Positions 9,341 to 17,895 of a stretch of DNA of 64,000 nucleotides are shown piece by piece; position 1 is the first letter of the stretch; every line of letters starts with the position of its first letter. The stretch lies in the NCBI RefSeq assembly GCF_000968055.1, contig NC_022538.1, positions 965,499 to 1,029,498 of the forward strand, written 5' to 3'. Source of the DNA: Alteracholeplasma palmae J233 (GTDB taxonomy: Bacteria > Bacillota_I > Bacilli_A > Acholeplasmatales > Acholeplasmataceae). Under the pieces are notes generated by a model. That model had not been told where the DNA came from. It ran no database searches and was given only the letters and a program-made list of their open reading frames with translations. The translations under genes and the position numbers were made by a program.

Positions 9341-9911
9341 ATTCTAAATCTATTTTTTTTATAAACTTAATTGTGCTTTCAGAAATATCAAAATAGTAAA
9401 TAGAAGAATTACTAACATAATAATTCATAAAAGAATAAGTCTTAGGATCAACTAGAATCAGTGCTGATTTTATAACATGAGAATGACAGACAAATAAAAC
9501 TTTCTTATCAGTATATTTTTGGTTTAATTCAAATAAAGCATTCTTAACTCTTTCAAGCAGTAAAGAGTCATTTTCAAATCCCTCAACTTTATAATCCTTT
9601 TGTTTAAATATATCTTTAACTACAGATACATCTTTGCCATCAAAAGGGCCAAAATCGCGTTCTATTAGTTTTTTATATGCAAATGATAACTTTATATTAA
9701 GAAAGCTATTTAAAATAGTAGCAGACTCATATGCACGCTTTAAAGGAGTGTATCCGATATAGTCCCATGATTTATCATACTGTTTTAAGTGAATTCCCAA
9801 TTTTTTAACTTGATTTATCCCTTCTTTATTAAGAGGGTTATCAATATGACCTTGAATGATTCCTTTTTTATTAAAGTCAGTTTGACCATGTCTAACAAGA
9901 CCTATAATCAT
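9339..9911 (-). CDS. histidine phosphatase (phosphoglycerate-mutase-like)
   Basis: A 190-residue protein of the histidine phosphatase superfamily. The N-terminal LVRHGQTDFN holds the phosphorylated His8 and conserved Arg; IQGHIDNPLNKEG, the acid in LIERDFGPFDG and the second catalytic His in VCHSHVIKS complete the site. I chose the ATG at 9911, which gives the family-typical N-terminus MIIGLVRHG; upstream codons read into A/T-rich sequence without homology. Members act on sugar phosphates or other small phosphoesters and the substrate cannot be told from sequence. It stands alone on the minus strand. Confidence 0.85.
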   Translation of the reverse strand: MIIGLVRHGQTDFNKKGIIQGHIDNPLNKEGINQVKKLGIHLKQYDKSWDYIGYTPLKRAYESATILNSFLNIKLSFAYKKLIERDFGPFDGKDVSVVKDIFKQKDYKVEGFENDSLLLERVKNALFELNQKYTDKKVLFVCHSHVIKSALILVDPKTYSFMNYYVSNSSIYYFDISESTIKFIKKIDLE

Positions 9912-10023
9912 TTTTTTCACATCCCATTCTAGATAAATTATAGCATACTTTTTACACATCAAATAATAGCAATATATAATATTTAATGATATAATAAATC
10001 ATATTTGAAAGAAGGTGTATATT

Positions 10024-10335
10024 ATGTGGCATTTATTTACAGAAGACTCTAATTTTTTTGTAAGAATATGGGAAGCTATTGTTAATTTTTTTAACCAAGT
10101 AGGGACAAAAATTAATGAATGGCTAGCAAATACAATATCATTTGATCAAAAAATGCAAGGATTATATGACACTTTCATAGCGCCAATGCCAGAAATATAC
10201 AAAATACTAGGGTCAATATTTATTTTATTACTTCTAGTTTTAGGTGTTATTTCATTTATAAAGAAGGCTTTAAAACTATTTATTGTCATTATTATCATAG
10301 GAGTTATCATTTTCCTATTTATGCAATTTACTTAA
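10024..10335 (+). CDS. small membrane protein of unknown function
   Basis: 103 residues. The first 60 residues are amphipathic and aromatic-rich; the last 45 form two hydrophobic segments (about 58-77 and 83-101) separated by KKALK. ATG at 10024 is preferred over GTG at 10015 because GAAAGAAGG lies eight bases upstream. I recognise no family. It has its own short unit: a TATAAT-like box upstream near 9991 and a hairpin terminator downstream. Confidence 0.6.
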   Translation: MWHLFTEDSNFFVRIWEAIVNFFNQVGTKINEWLANTISFDQKMQGLYDTFIAPMPEIYKILGSIFILLLLVLGVISFIKKALKLFIVIIIIGVIIFLFMQFT

Positions 10336-10340
10336 AAAAT

Positions 10341-10370
10341 AAAAGAGCTTTAGTCAAAAGCTTTTTTATT
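10341..10370 (+). terminator. intrinsic terminator of the small membrane-protein gene
   Basis: AGCTT/AAGCT stem flanked by A-run and T-run, 7 bases after the stop codon. The pyrimidine-nucleoside phosphorylase gene follows after a TATAAT-like -10 near 10375. Confidence 0.7.
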
Positions 10371-10398
10371 TTGATATAATATAAATGGAGGCGGTTTA

Positions 10399-11694
10399 AT
10401 GCGAGCAACAGATATAATAGAAAAAAAAAGAGACGGTTATCCATTAAGTAAAGATGAAATATCTTTTATGATTAATGGGTATACTAAAAATTTAATCCCA
10501 GATTATCAAATGAGTGCATTTCTTATGGCAGTCTTTTTCAAAGGAATGACAGATGAAGAAGCTACTCATTTAGCATTATTAATGAGAGATTCAGGTGATG
10601 TTGTTAATCTTGATTCCATAAAAGGAATTAAAGTTGATAAACATTCAACTGGTGGTGTAGGTGATAAGGTAACATTAGTCTTAGCACCACTTGTTTCATA
10701 CTTAGGTGCTAAGGTAGCTAAAATGAGTGGTAGAGGTCTTGGTCATACAGGTGGAACACTTGATAAACTTGAATCTATACCAGGTTATAAAATTGAAATA
10801 GGCCTAAATGAATTTAAAGAACAAGTGAATAAAATTGGGTTAGCTGTTATTGGTCAAACAGGTGATGTAGCTCCAGCAGATAAAAAAATATATGCATTAA
10901 GAGATGTTACTGCAACAGTTGATTCTATACCACTTATTGCCGCAAGCATTATGTCTAAAAAATTAGCTAGTGGATCTGATGCGATTTGTTTAGATGTTAA
11001 GTTTGGAAATGGTGCTTTCATGAAAACAGTAGAGGATGCGACTAAGTTAGCTACTTTAATGGTAAACATTGGGAACTTATCAGGTAAAAAAATGCGTGCT
11101 GTTTTAACTAATATGAATGAGCCTTTAGGTCATAAAATTGGTAATGGCTTAGAAGTCTATGAAGCTATTGAAACGCTTAAAGGAAAAGGGCCTGAAGACT
11201 TAAATATAGTAACATCTGTCATATCAGGACATTTATTAACATTAGCAGGGATTACAAAAACCTATGAAGAAGGTTATGATATTTCGCTAAAAACACTAAA
11301 AGATGGAAAAGCTTTACCAAAATTAATTGAAATGGTAGAAGCCCAAGGTGGCGATATCAGTTATGTTAAAGACCCAGAAAAACTGATTGAGGGTACGAAA
11401 AAGGTTGAAATTAAGGCTACTAACAGTGGTTATATAGAAAGTATTGATGCTTTAGCAATTGGTCATGCGGCTATGATACTGGGAGCTGGAAGAGCAACTA
11501 AAGAAGATTCTGTAGATTTAAAAGTTGGGCTTGACTTAAGATTGAAAATTGGAGATAAAGTCAATGTTGGCGATACAATCGCAATTATATACCATCATGA
11601 TAAAGGTGTTGTAGAAGCAAGTAAGATTCTTGAAAAGGCAATTAGTATAGGAAATAAAAAAGTAGCCTTTAAATTAATAGAAAAAGTGATTTAA
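10399..11694 (+). CDS. pdp: pyrimidine-nucleoside phosphorylase
   Basis: Phosphorolysis of uridine, thymidine or deoxyuridine to base and (deoxy)ribose 1-phosphate. 431 residues of the thymidine/pyrimidine phosphorylase family. The signature block at 80-113 includes KHSTGGVGDK, which contacts phosphate, and SGRGLGHTGGTLDKLE. The length (431) and TGGVGDKV fit the Gram-positive pyrimidine-nucleoside phosphorylase better than the strict DeoA of enterics. AUGGAGGCGG gives a strong ribosome site. Together with DeoB, DeoC and DeoD elsewhere in the window it completes nucleoside salvage. Confidence 0.93.
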   Translation: MRATDIIEKKRDGYPLSKDEISFMINGYTKNLIPDYQMSAFLMAVFFKGMTDEEATHLALLMRDSGDVVNLDSIKGIKVDKHSTGGVGDKVTLVLAPLVSYLGAKVAKMSGRGLGHTGGTLDKLESIPGYKIEIGLNEFKEQVNKIGLAVIGQTGDVAPADKKIYALRDVTATVDSIPLIAASIMSKKLASGSDAICLDVKFGNGAFMKTVEDATKLATLMVNIGNLSGKKMRAVLTNMNEPLGHKIGNGLEVYEAIETLKGKGPEDLNIVTSVISGHLLTLAGITKTYEEGYDISLKTLKDGKALPKLIEMVEAQGGDISYVKDPEKLIEGTKKVEIKATNSGYIESIDALAIGHAAMILGAGRATKEDSVDLKVGLDLRLKIGDKVNVGDTIAIIYHHDKGVVEASKILEKAISIGNKKVAFKLIEKVI

Positions 11695-11709
11695 ATAAAT
11701 CCAGCAAGG

Positions 11710-11741
11710 AAAGCTCATTTAAAATTAAGTGAGCTTTTTTT
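11710..11741 (+). terminator. intrinsic terminator of pdp
   Basis: AAGCTCATTT/AAGTGAGCTT stem (one G-U pair) and T-run. Confidence 0.85.
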
Positions 11742-11750
11742 ATTTATTAC

Positions 11751-11779
11751 TTGCAAAAAGAAGTTGTTTGATTTACAAT
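11751..11779 (+). promoter_or_regulatory. promoter of the arsR-copA-copZ operon
   Basis: -35 TTGCAA at 11751-11756 and -10 TACAAT at 11774-11779 with a 17-bp spacer. The -10 abuts the palindromic operator. Confidence 0.75.
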
Positions 11780-11804
11780 ATAGTTGAACGAATACTCAAC
11801 TATA
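11779..11804. promoter_or_regulatory. palindromic ArsR-family operator
   Basis: Perfect inverted repeat TATAGTTGA - 8 bp - TCAACTATA located from the end of the -10 box over the transcription start and just before the ribosome site of arsR. Its position and architecture fit CadC/SmtB-type operators, where metal-free repressor blocks RNA polymerase and metal binding releases it. Confidence 0.8.
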
Positions 11805-11813
11805 GGAGGGCAT

Positions 11814-12176
11814 ATGAACTGTAAAGAAAATTGTAATTGTACTATTTTTCATAAAGATGTATTAGAAGAAGTTGAACAAGCGATGTATGAAAAAACTGAA
11901 TTAGATAATATTTCAGATATTTTTAAAATCATCGGAGATCCAACAAGATTAATGATTTTACATGCGATAGAATTTCATGAGCTTTGTGTTTGTGATTTAG
12001 GGCACTTAGTTGGAGTAACTAAAAGTGCTATTTCACATCAAATGAAGTTACTTAAAAAGTATGGATTAGTAAAGGGCCGAAAAGTCGGTAAAATGGTTTA
12101 CTATTCTGTTATAGATGATAATGTCAAAAATTTGATTCATGCAGGATATAACCATGTGAAAGGAGCTAGCCTATGA
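11814..12176 (+). CDS. ArsR/CadC-type metal-sensing repressor
   Basis: 120-residue winged-helix regulator. ELCVCDL (Cys58, Cys60, Asp61) is the classic alpha-3 metal site, and N-terminal Cys3, Cys7 and Cys9 resemble the N-terminal thiols of CadC, which uses Cys7/11/58/60 for Cd, Pb or Bi. TKSAISHQMKLLKKYGLV is the recognition helix region. ATG at 11814 follows ATAGGAGGG; an upstream in-frame start would put coding sequence over the operator. It overlaps the ATPase gene by four bases. The expected action is autorepression plus repression of the pump genes, relieved by a thiophilic metal. Confidence 0.92.
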   Translation: MNCKENCNCTIFHKDVLEEVEQAMYEKTELDNISDIFKIIGDPTRLMILHAIEFHELCVCDLGHLVGVTKSAISHQMKLLKKYGLVKGRKVGKMVYYSVIDDNVKNLIHAGYNHVKGASL

Positions 12177-14323
12177 GAAAGAGTGTAAAAGTAAGTAATA
12201 TAACATGTGCACAATGTGCTAAGACAATTGAGAACTACTATAAAAAACAAGATGGTGTAGATGCCAAAGTATTAGTAAGTGCTAAAAAAGTGATTTTTAA
12301 TTATGACGAAAGAAAAACAAACGAGCATACACTGTTAGAAGGACTTCAAAGTATTGGTTACTACCCAGTCATTAATAGTGAAGATCAAATAAAGGCACTT
12401 AGGAAAGACAGAATAGATCTATTTATTGCAGTTATATTTTCTATTCCATTATTATGGACTATGTTTGCTCACTTAAACATTCCTCTACCAGTACCTGATA
12501 TTTTAATGAATGGATATTTTCAATGGATCATTACTACCCCAGTTCAATTTTACGCAGGGAGAAGATTTTATAAAGCTGCTTATGAACAACTTAAGAATAA
12601 AGCTTTTGGAATGGATGTTTTAGTAGTTATTGGTACTATGGCTGCCTATATTTACAGTATATACCAAGTATTTATGCACCATGGTACATCACATCACTAT
12701 GATTTGTACTTTGAAACAAGTGCAGTTATCTTCTTGATGGTTTTAATAGGTAATTACTTTGAAAGCCGTGTAAAAGAAAAAACAAGTGACTCCTTACAAG
12801 CCTTAATGAGTCTAGGAGCTAAAGAAGCTAGAATAAAAATTAATAATGAAACTCAAACTGTATTAGTTGAAGAAGTTAAAATAGGCGACATCGTTGTTGT
12901 ACTAGCAAATGAAAAAATTCCTTTAGATGGAACTGTAGTATCAGGAACAAGTTATTTAGATGAATCTATGATTACAGGAGAATCAATGCCAGCCTTTAAA
13001 GAAATAGGATCAAAGGTTGTCGGCGCTTCAATGAATTTAACTGAAACCTTAGAAATAAGCGTGAGCGCAACCGGAAGTGATACTGTACTTTCTAAAATTA
13101 TTCAAACGGTTGAGGAAACTGCACTTATCAAACCTAAAGTACAAAGGGTTGCTGATAGAATCGCAAATTATTTTGTGCCAGCTGTTATTGTAATTAGTAT
13201 TTTGGTTTTTATTATTCAATTAATTATTTCTAAAGACATTAATATTGCCTTTAGCACTTCAATTGCTGTCTTAGTGATTAGTTGTCCGTGTGCCTTAGGA
13301 CTAGCAACACCTACAAGCATTTCAGTTGCTAGTGGCATATCATTTAAAAAAGGTATTTTATATAAAGGTGGAGAATTCTTTGAAATAGCTCATGAACTAA
13401 AAGCAATCGCCTTTGATAAAACTGGAACACTAACTAATGGTACACCTAAAGTTGTTGGTTTCTATGGAGATAAAAGCACATATGCATATACGGCATCACT
13501 AGAAGCTCACTCTAATCATCCACTTGCACTTGCAGTACTAGAAGACTTTACAGATGAATACTTAGAAGTAAAAAGTTTTAATGTGCTTTTAGGGATTGGA
13601 CTAAACGGAATGATTAATGGAAAAAATATCTATGTGGGGTCTAAGAAGATTTTAGATCAATTAAAGATTGAACAAACATTTGATACCTACGAAACTTTAA
13701 GTTCTGAAGGTAAAACAGTTATCTTTACAATTGTTGATGGGATACTAGTGAATATGATTGCTATCCAGGATGAACTTAAAGAAAGTGCTAAGAATTTGAT
13801 TTTAGAACTTAAAAGAAGAAATATTACACCTTACATGATTACTGGAGATAATGAAAAAACTGCCACCTATATTGCAAGTCAAGTAGGGATTGATAAAGTC
13901 TTTTCAGAAGTCCTACCACATCAAAAAGCAGAGATCATTAAAGATATTCAAAAACAAGGTTTTAAGACTGCGTTTGTTGGGGATGGAATAAATGATGCTC
14001 CAGCACTTAAAATGGCAGACATTGGGTTTGCAATTGGCAGTGGAAGCGATATAGCAATTGATACATCTGATGTAACCTTAATGTCGTCAAGCTTAGGATT
14101 AGTAGTAGATGCAATTGATTTATCGAAAGCAACATTAAGGAATATTTATTTGAATTTTTTCTGGGCTTTCATATATAATATAATTATGATTCCAGTTGCG
14201 GCAATGGGTTTTATCAATCCTGCACTTGCTGGAATTGGAATGGGATTTTCAAGTATCGCAGTAGTGCTTAATGCACTCAGCTTAAAGTTATTTAAATTTA
14301 AATATAAGGAGAATGAAGAATGA
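12173..14323 (+). CDS. copA: P1B-type Cu(I)-transporting ATPase
   Basis: 716-residue metal efflux ATPase. An N-terminal HMA domain carries TCAQC (Cys12, Cys15). Then come membrane helices, the TGESMP actuator loop, the membrane CPC site (371-373), phosphorylated Asp415 in DKTGT, the SNHPLA nucleotide-binding HP motif and GDGINDAP. Helix 7 has FIYN and helix 8 MGFSS followed by NALSL, the TM signatures of Cu(I) (P1B-1) pumps and not of the Zn/Cd/Pb class. The gene overlaps arsR by four bases and copZ by four bases. The pump should export Cu(I), possibly Ag(I), under control of the CadC-like regulator. Confidence 0.92.
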   Translation: MRKSVKVSNITCAQCAKTIENYYKKQDGVDAKVLVSAKKVIFNYDERKTNEHTLLEGLQSIGYYPVINSEDQIKALRKDRIDLFIAVIFSIPLLWTMFAHLNIPLPVPDILMNGYFQWIITTPVQFYAGRRFYKAAYEQLKNKAFGMDVLVVIGTMAAYIYSIYQVFMHHGTSHHYDLYFETSAVIFLMVLIGNYFESRVKEKTSDSLQALMSLGAKEARIKINNETQTVLVEEVKIGDIVVVLANEKIPLDGTVVSGTSYLDESMITGESMPAFKEIGSKVVGASMNLTETLEISVSATGSDTVLSKIIQTVEETALIKPKVQRVADRIANYFVPAVIVISILVFIIQLIISKDINIAFSTSIAVLVISCPCALGLATPTSISVASGISFKKGILYKGGEFFEIAHELKAIAFDKTGTLTNGTPKVVGFYGDKSTYAYTASLEAHSNHPLALAVLEDFTDEYLEVKSFNVLLGIGLNGMINGKNIYVGSKKILDQLKIEQTFDTYETLSSEGKTVIFTIVDGILVNMIAIQDELKESAKNLILELKRRNITPYMITGDNEKTATYIASQVGIDKVFSEVLPHQKAEIIKDIQKQGFKTAFVGDGINDAPALKMADIGFAIGSGSDIAIDTSDVTLMSSSLGLVVDAIDLSKATLRNIYLNFFWAFIYNIIMIPVAAMGFINPALAGIGMGFSSIAVVLNALSLKLFKFKYKENEE

Positions 14324-14505
14324 AAGTAATTACTGTAACAGATATGTCATGTCAACATTGTGTTGCCAAAATTAATAAAGCTCTTTTAACAAAAGGAGTT
14401 GTAGGTAAAATAGATTTAGCAGGTCATACAGTTTCTGTCAAAGAAGCAGATGAAGAAAAAGCTCTAGTTGCAATTGAAGAAGCTGGATATACACCAACAC
14501 TCTAA
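14320..14505 (+). CDS. copZ: copper chaperone, HMA domain
   Basis: 61-residue single heavy-metal-associated domain. MSCQHC supplies the MxCxxC Cu(I)-binding loop. Such proteins carry Cu(I) to the CopA pump and buffer it in the cytosol. The start overlaps copA by four bases, and the last base of its stop is the first base of rsmD, so all are in one operon. Its presence supports copper as the substrate of the adjacent ATPase. Confidence 0.9.
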   Translation: MKVITVTDMSCQHCVAKINKALLTKGVVGKIDLAGHTVSVKEADEEKALVAIEEAGYTPTL

Positions 14506-15053
14506 TGAGAATTATAGCAGGAGAATTTAGAGGAAGAACTATTTCTATGGTTCCTAGTGATGATACTAAAGAAACGTCTGATAAAGTTAGAGGGGCTGTA
14601 TTTAACAGCCTTTCTAATTTTGTACATGATTCAATAGTTTTAGACTTGTTTTCAGGTAGTGGTGCATATGGACTTGAAGCAATCAGCCGAGGTGCAAGAA
14701 AAGCATATATGGTTGATTCAAACAAGGTTGCCGTAAAAGTTATCAATGAAAATAAAAAGGCTCTTAAAATTGAAGAAAAGGCCACTATACTGAATTTAGA
14801 TTATTTAGTTGCACTTGAAAAATTTAAGCAAGAAAATATAATATTTGATATTGTTATACTTGATCCACCTTATGCTAAAGGACTCTACGAATCTGCAATA
14901 GAACAGCTAGAAACTCTTGTACATGAAGATACAATAATTGTATGTGAGATGCATAAAGATAATCATCTGGCTGATGAGATTTTAAGTTTTAAAGCCTATA
15001 AAGAAAAGGTATATGGCATCAAAAAAATCAAGTACTATGAAAGAGTGTTTTAA
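14505..15053 (+). CDS. rsmD: 16S rRNA (guanine966-N2)-methyltransferase
   Basis: 182 residues. N-terminal MRIIAGEFRGR, then DKVRGAVFN, SAM-binding LDLFSGSGAYGLEA (47-59) and the catalytic DPPY (120-123) define the RsmD family, which methylates G966 of 16S rRNA in the assembling 30S subunit. It overlaps copZ by one base, so this housekeeping gene is at least partly transcribed from the metal-responsive promoter; a separate promoter inside copZ cannot be excluded. Confidence 0.93.
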   Translation: MRIIAGEFRGRTISMVPSDDTKETSDKVRGAVFNSLSNFVHDSIVLDLFSGSGAYGLEAISRGARKAYMVDSNKVAVKVINENKKALKIEEKATILNLDYLVALEKFKQENIIFDIVILDPPYAKGLYESAIEQLETLVHEDTIIVCEMHKDNHLADEILSFKAYKEKVYGIKKIKYYERVF

Positions 15054-15080
15054 AGAAAATTTAAAGCACTTTTTATTAAA

Positions 15081-15111
15081 AATGTAAGTTTAGTATATCT
15101 AATTTTTGTTT
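15081..15111 (+). repeat. AT-rich interspersed repeat, copy 1 (plus orientation)
   Basis: Starts AATGTAAGTTTAGTAT and then diverges from the other copies. It lies 27 bases after the rsmD stop. Member of a family of about 31-nt repeats with core AAGTTTAGTATTTATAA found only between here and 18.1 kb, apart from one weak relative near 53.35 kb. Confidence 0.6.
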
Positions 15112-15181
15112 AGTAAAAATATATACTTGTCTTTTAGTAAAATTTAAAGTAAAATATAAATATAAAGTTAGGAGTGATGAT

Positions 15182-15397
15182 ATGCAAGTTTGGCAAATCG
15201 TTGTATCAATCATTGGGGCACTAATCGTTGGAGCTATCTTAGGTTTCTTTATAGCAAGAATTTGGTTCAAAAAATATCTTGAAAAAAACCCACCAATCAA
15301 TGAACAACAAATTCGTGAAATGTTTAGACAAATGGGTCGTACAGCTTCTGAAAAACAAATCAGACAAGTTATGGCTTCTATGAAACAAAGTAAGTAG
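15182..15397 (+). CDS. yneF: UPF0154 family membrane protein (YneF-like)
   Basis: 71-residue protein with one N-terminal membrane helix (about 5-27), then a short basic region and the conserved tail NEQQIREMFRQMGRTASEKQIRQVM. This is the layout of the UPF0154 family (YneF of Bacillus), widespread in Firmicutes and Mollicutes and of unknown function. AGGAGTGAT precedes the ATG. It is a single-gene unit ended by a strong hairpin. Confidence 0.92.
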   Translation: MQVWQIVVSIIGALIVGAILGFFIARIWFKKYLEKNPPINEQQIREMFRQMGRTASEKQIRQVMASMKQSK

Positions 15398-15403
15398 AAA
15401 AAT

Positions 15404-15428
15404 ATAGCGCTTAAGGCGCTATTTTTTT
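15404..15428 (+). terminator. intrinsic terminator of yneF
   Basis: ATAGCGC/GCGCTAT stem with a 5-nt loop and T-run, a few bases after the stop codon. Confidence 0.88.
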
Positions 15429-15433
15429 ATATT

Positions 15434-15464
15434 CTTTAAGTTTAGTATTTATAACCTTTTATTT
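15434..15464 (+). repeat. AT-rich interspersed repeat, copy 2 (plus orientation, partial)
   Basis: Contains TAAGTTTAGTATTTATAAC exactly as in the better copies; both outer parts have diverged. It begins directly after the yneF terminator. Confidence 0.55.
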
Positions 15465-15775
15465 ATATTTACTATACATAGGTTTTTTAATAAAATTACA
15501 CTTTTTATGGATTCAAGTAGTAGAAGATATTAATCTGCTGGTAGAAATAATTTGAGCATTAACTAAAGAGAGCATAAACATGTAGATTGATAAAAATCAG
15601 ATGCTAATTTTAATAATGAGAAAATTTTAATTTTGATGAGATGCGATATAAAAATAAAAAGTTACATAATATTTTAGTATCCAAATTTTAAAAGTTAAAA
15701 AGTATAGGTAGCATGAATGATAAAAAGCAATTATATAAGAAAAATTAAGTAGCAAGAAAGAGATCTATATTAAAA

Positions 15776-15806
15776 AATGTAAGTTTAGTATTTATAATTA
15801 AAGTTT
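15776..15806 (+). repeat. AT-rich interspersed repeat, copy 3 (plus orientation)
   Basis: Matches the inverted copy at 17792-17822 at about 30 of 31 positions (a single T/C difference), with core AAGTTTAGTATTTATAA. Copies 3 and 4 bracket the asparaginase pseudogene and the intact asparaginase as inverted repeats 2.05 kb apart end to end. Confidence 0.75.
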
Positions 15807-16014
15807 AATAATATAAAACTAATAAAAAACAGTTTTTTTAGGACATCACCAGGGAAAAGGAGATATGTTTTATAACTGTAATTATCCAACTTAAAATTCA
15901 ATCATAATAATTTCATATTTATTTTCATAGTTTATTAGGAGAGATAAAGTGGATGGTTTTTTTGATTTTTGATTTCCAAAGATTTATGGCCTATAAAAAA
16001 GGATTGGTAAAAAA

Positions 16015-16430
16015 AGGCATCTATTATTTAACTTAATAAGGATCATAGTTTTAATAAATAGGGTAAATCTGAAATCTATATTTAAAGCAATAAAATTCAA
16101 GACGCGCTGTGAGCAATCGAGAATTACTTAAGTTTATAATCATCCATCTCGATTTAATCAAGATTTAAAAGGTTACTATAACTATACTTTATTTAGTACT
16201 TGAAAAAGGAAAAATCTAGAATCTAGTAACCCTCTCAGAAGTAAATTATTGAGCTCAAGCTAGTTTTCTAATGACATACGATATGAGAAATAGAAGTAGT
16301 AGAGAAGCTAATGTAAGAGTAACTTAAAAAGTAGAAGCACTACATGTTTCTTAAGATATTAATGTAACACTGATTTATGATGATAAATTACTGTATAAAC
16401 AAGCTAGGAGCGATTTAAGGGATTGAATCA
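16015..16430 (+). pseudogene. decayed 5' fragment of a second asparaginase gene
   Basis: The segment at 16098-16123 matches the intact gene at 16936-16961 in 24 of 26 positions, including the otherwise rare GACGCGCT and GAGCAATCGA. Further matching islands keep the same order and nearly the same spacing: 16248 with 17095, 16283 with 17164, 16350 with 17259, 16387 with 17299 and 16407 with 17343. The reading frame is broken by many stops and indels, and the last 400 or so bases of the gene are missing. It is a remnant of a tandem duplication or a horizontally gained paralogue, with diffuse edges. Confidence 0.65.
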
Positions 16431-16466
16431 GAGAGAAGGCAGTCTTTTTTTATTAAAAAGCTAACA

Positions 16467-16497
16467 AAACATCTCTTCTAAATACTAAATATAATCA
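16467..16497 (-). repeat. AT-rich interspersed repeat, copy 6 (minus orientation, decayed)
   Basis: Shares TAAATACTAAA and scattered flanking positions with the minus-oriented copies. It lies just downstream of the asparaginase remnant, the same place that copy 4 occupies after the intact gene. Confidence 0.4.
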
Positions 16498-16507
16498 TTT
16501 AAATAGG

Positions 16508-16645
<138 letters not shown>

Positions 16646-16818
16646 TTTGATTAGAACCTTAACTGAGCCATCAAGTCAATCAGTGTGGAAAAGTGTATAA
16701 CTATAATTCTTTAATAATTCACTTCCATTAGATCAATATCTCTATAAACCTAACTTAAATCGACTTCAATTCAGCATACAAATTTTAAATTTCGTTGTAT
16801 AATAAATTAGGTGATAGA

Positions 16819-17793
16819 ATGAATAAAAAGAAAATATTAGTCATCTTAACAGGTGGCACAATATCTATGAAAAATGATGCAGTGAATCATAAAGCTGTCG
16901 TTGATCAAGATACTACTGATTTAACAACTGCTTTACAAGACGCGCTAGGAGCAATCGAAATTGATTTTATTGAACAACCATTAAAGCCATCTCCTTATAT
17001 TACCCCTAATGATATGTTTAATTTTGCTAAACTTATAGAATTTCAACAAAGTAAACATTACGATGGATATGTACTTACTCACGGAACAGATACTATTGAA
17101 GAAACAGCTTATTTTTTAGATTTATACTTAGCAATACACGAACCTGTTGTCCTAACTGGATCAATGAGAAATCGTTCAGAGTTAGGCTATGATGGTATAC
17201 TTAATTTGGCTTCAGCAATCTTAGTTGCAGCAAGCGAACAGTCAAAAGATCGAGGTGTCTTAGTTGTATTAAATGATGAAATCAATTCAGCATCTGAAGT
17301 TACTAAAACACATACTGTGGCATTAGATACATTCAAATCAATGGAGTTCGGGCCACTTGGAATCGTAGATCAACAAGATGTTTTATATTATCGTGAGTCT
17401 ACTAAAAGTAAACAAGATTTTAGTTTTAGTAAACTTAACGATTCTGTTGAAATTGTCAAAATCTCTGCAGGAACTACTTCTAACATTATAAATTTCTTAG
17501 TATCTGAAGGTGTTTCAGGAATTATTGTTGAAGCTTTGGGTAGAGGTAATGTTCCACCTACTGTTGTTCCTGGAATTAAAAATGCAATCAAAAATAATAT
17601 TCCTGTTATTCTAACTTCTCGTTGTTTTAAAGGGAGAGTCTTAGATACTTACGGATATGAAGGTGGAGGTTATCATTTGAAACAATTAGGTGTCATTTTA
17701 GGTGGCAACTTGAGTAGTCAAAAAGCGAGAATAAAGCTCATGATGCTTCTTTCAAGTAAAAAAGATAAAAAAGACTATGTTTATTATTTTTAA
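16819..17793 (+). CDS. ansA: L-asparaginase, type I
   Basis: Hydrolyses asparagine to aspartate and ammonia. 324 residues without a signal peptide, so cytoplasmic. ILVILTGGTISM holds the first catalytic Thr (Thr14) in the flexible N-terminal loop; YVLTHGTDTIEE holds Thr90 and Asp91; a Lys follows in ASEVTKTHT. I chose ATG 16819 because AGGTGA lies at good spacing and an upstream TATAAT (16797-16802) would otherwise be coding. An inverted repeat copy begins inside the stop codon. With AsnA (37.8 kb) the cell can both make and break asparagine. A decayed second copy lies immediately upstream. Confidence 0.92.
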   Translation: MNKKKILVILTGGTISMKNDAVNHKAVVDQDTTDLTTALQDALGAIEIDFIEQPLKPSPYITPNDMFNFAKLIEFQQSKHYDGYVLTHGTDTIEETAYFLDLYLAIHEPVVLTGSMRNRSELGYDGILNLASAILVAASEQSKDRGVLVVLNDEINSASEVTKTHTVALDTFKSMEFGPLGIVDQQDVLYYRESTKSKQDFSFSKLNDSVEIVKISAGTTSNIINFLVSEGVSGIIVEALGRGNVPPTVVPGIKNAIKNNIPVILTSRCFKGRVLDTYGYEGGGYHLKQLGVILGGNLSSQKARIKLMMLLSSKKDKKDYVYYF

Positions 17794-17822
17794 ACTTTAG
17801 TTATAAATACTAAACTTACATT
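17792..17822 (-). repeat. AT-rich interspersed repeat, copy 4 (minus orientation)
   Basis: Reverse complement of the copy at 15776-15806 with one difference. It begins at the second base of the ansA stop codon. Confidence 0.75.
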
Positions 17823-17895
17823 TTTATGAATTTTTACACTCTATATAGTTATAAAAACAGTTATATGCTATATCAACTTCTTATAGCTCACTAAT

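Noticed and set aside
16795-16818. Eight-codon N-terminal extension of ansA from TTG
   Set aside because: It would place the TATAAT promoter element inside the coding region; ATG 16819 has AGGTGA.
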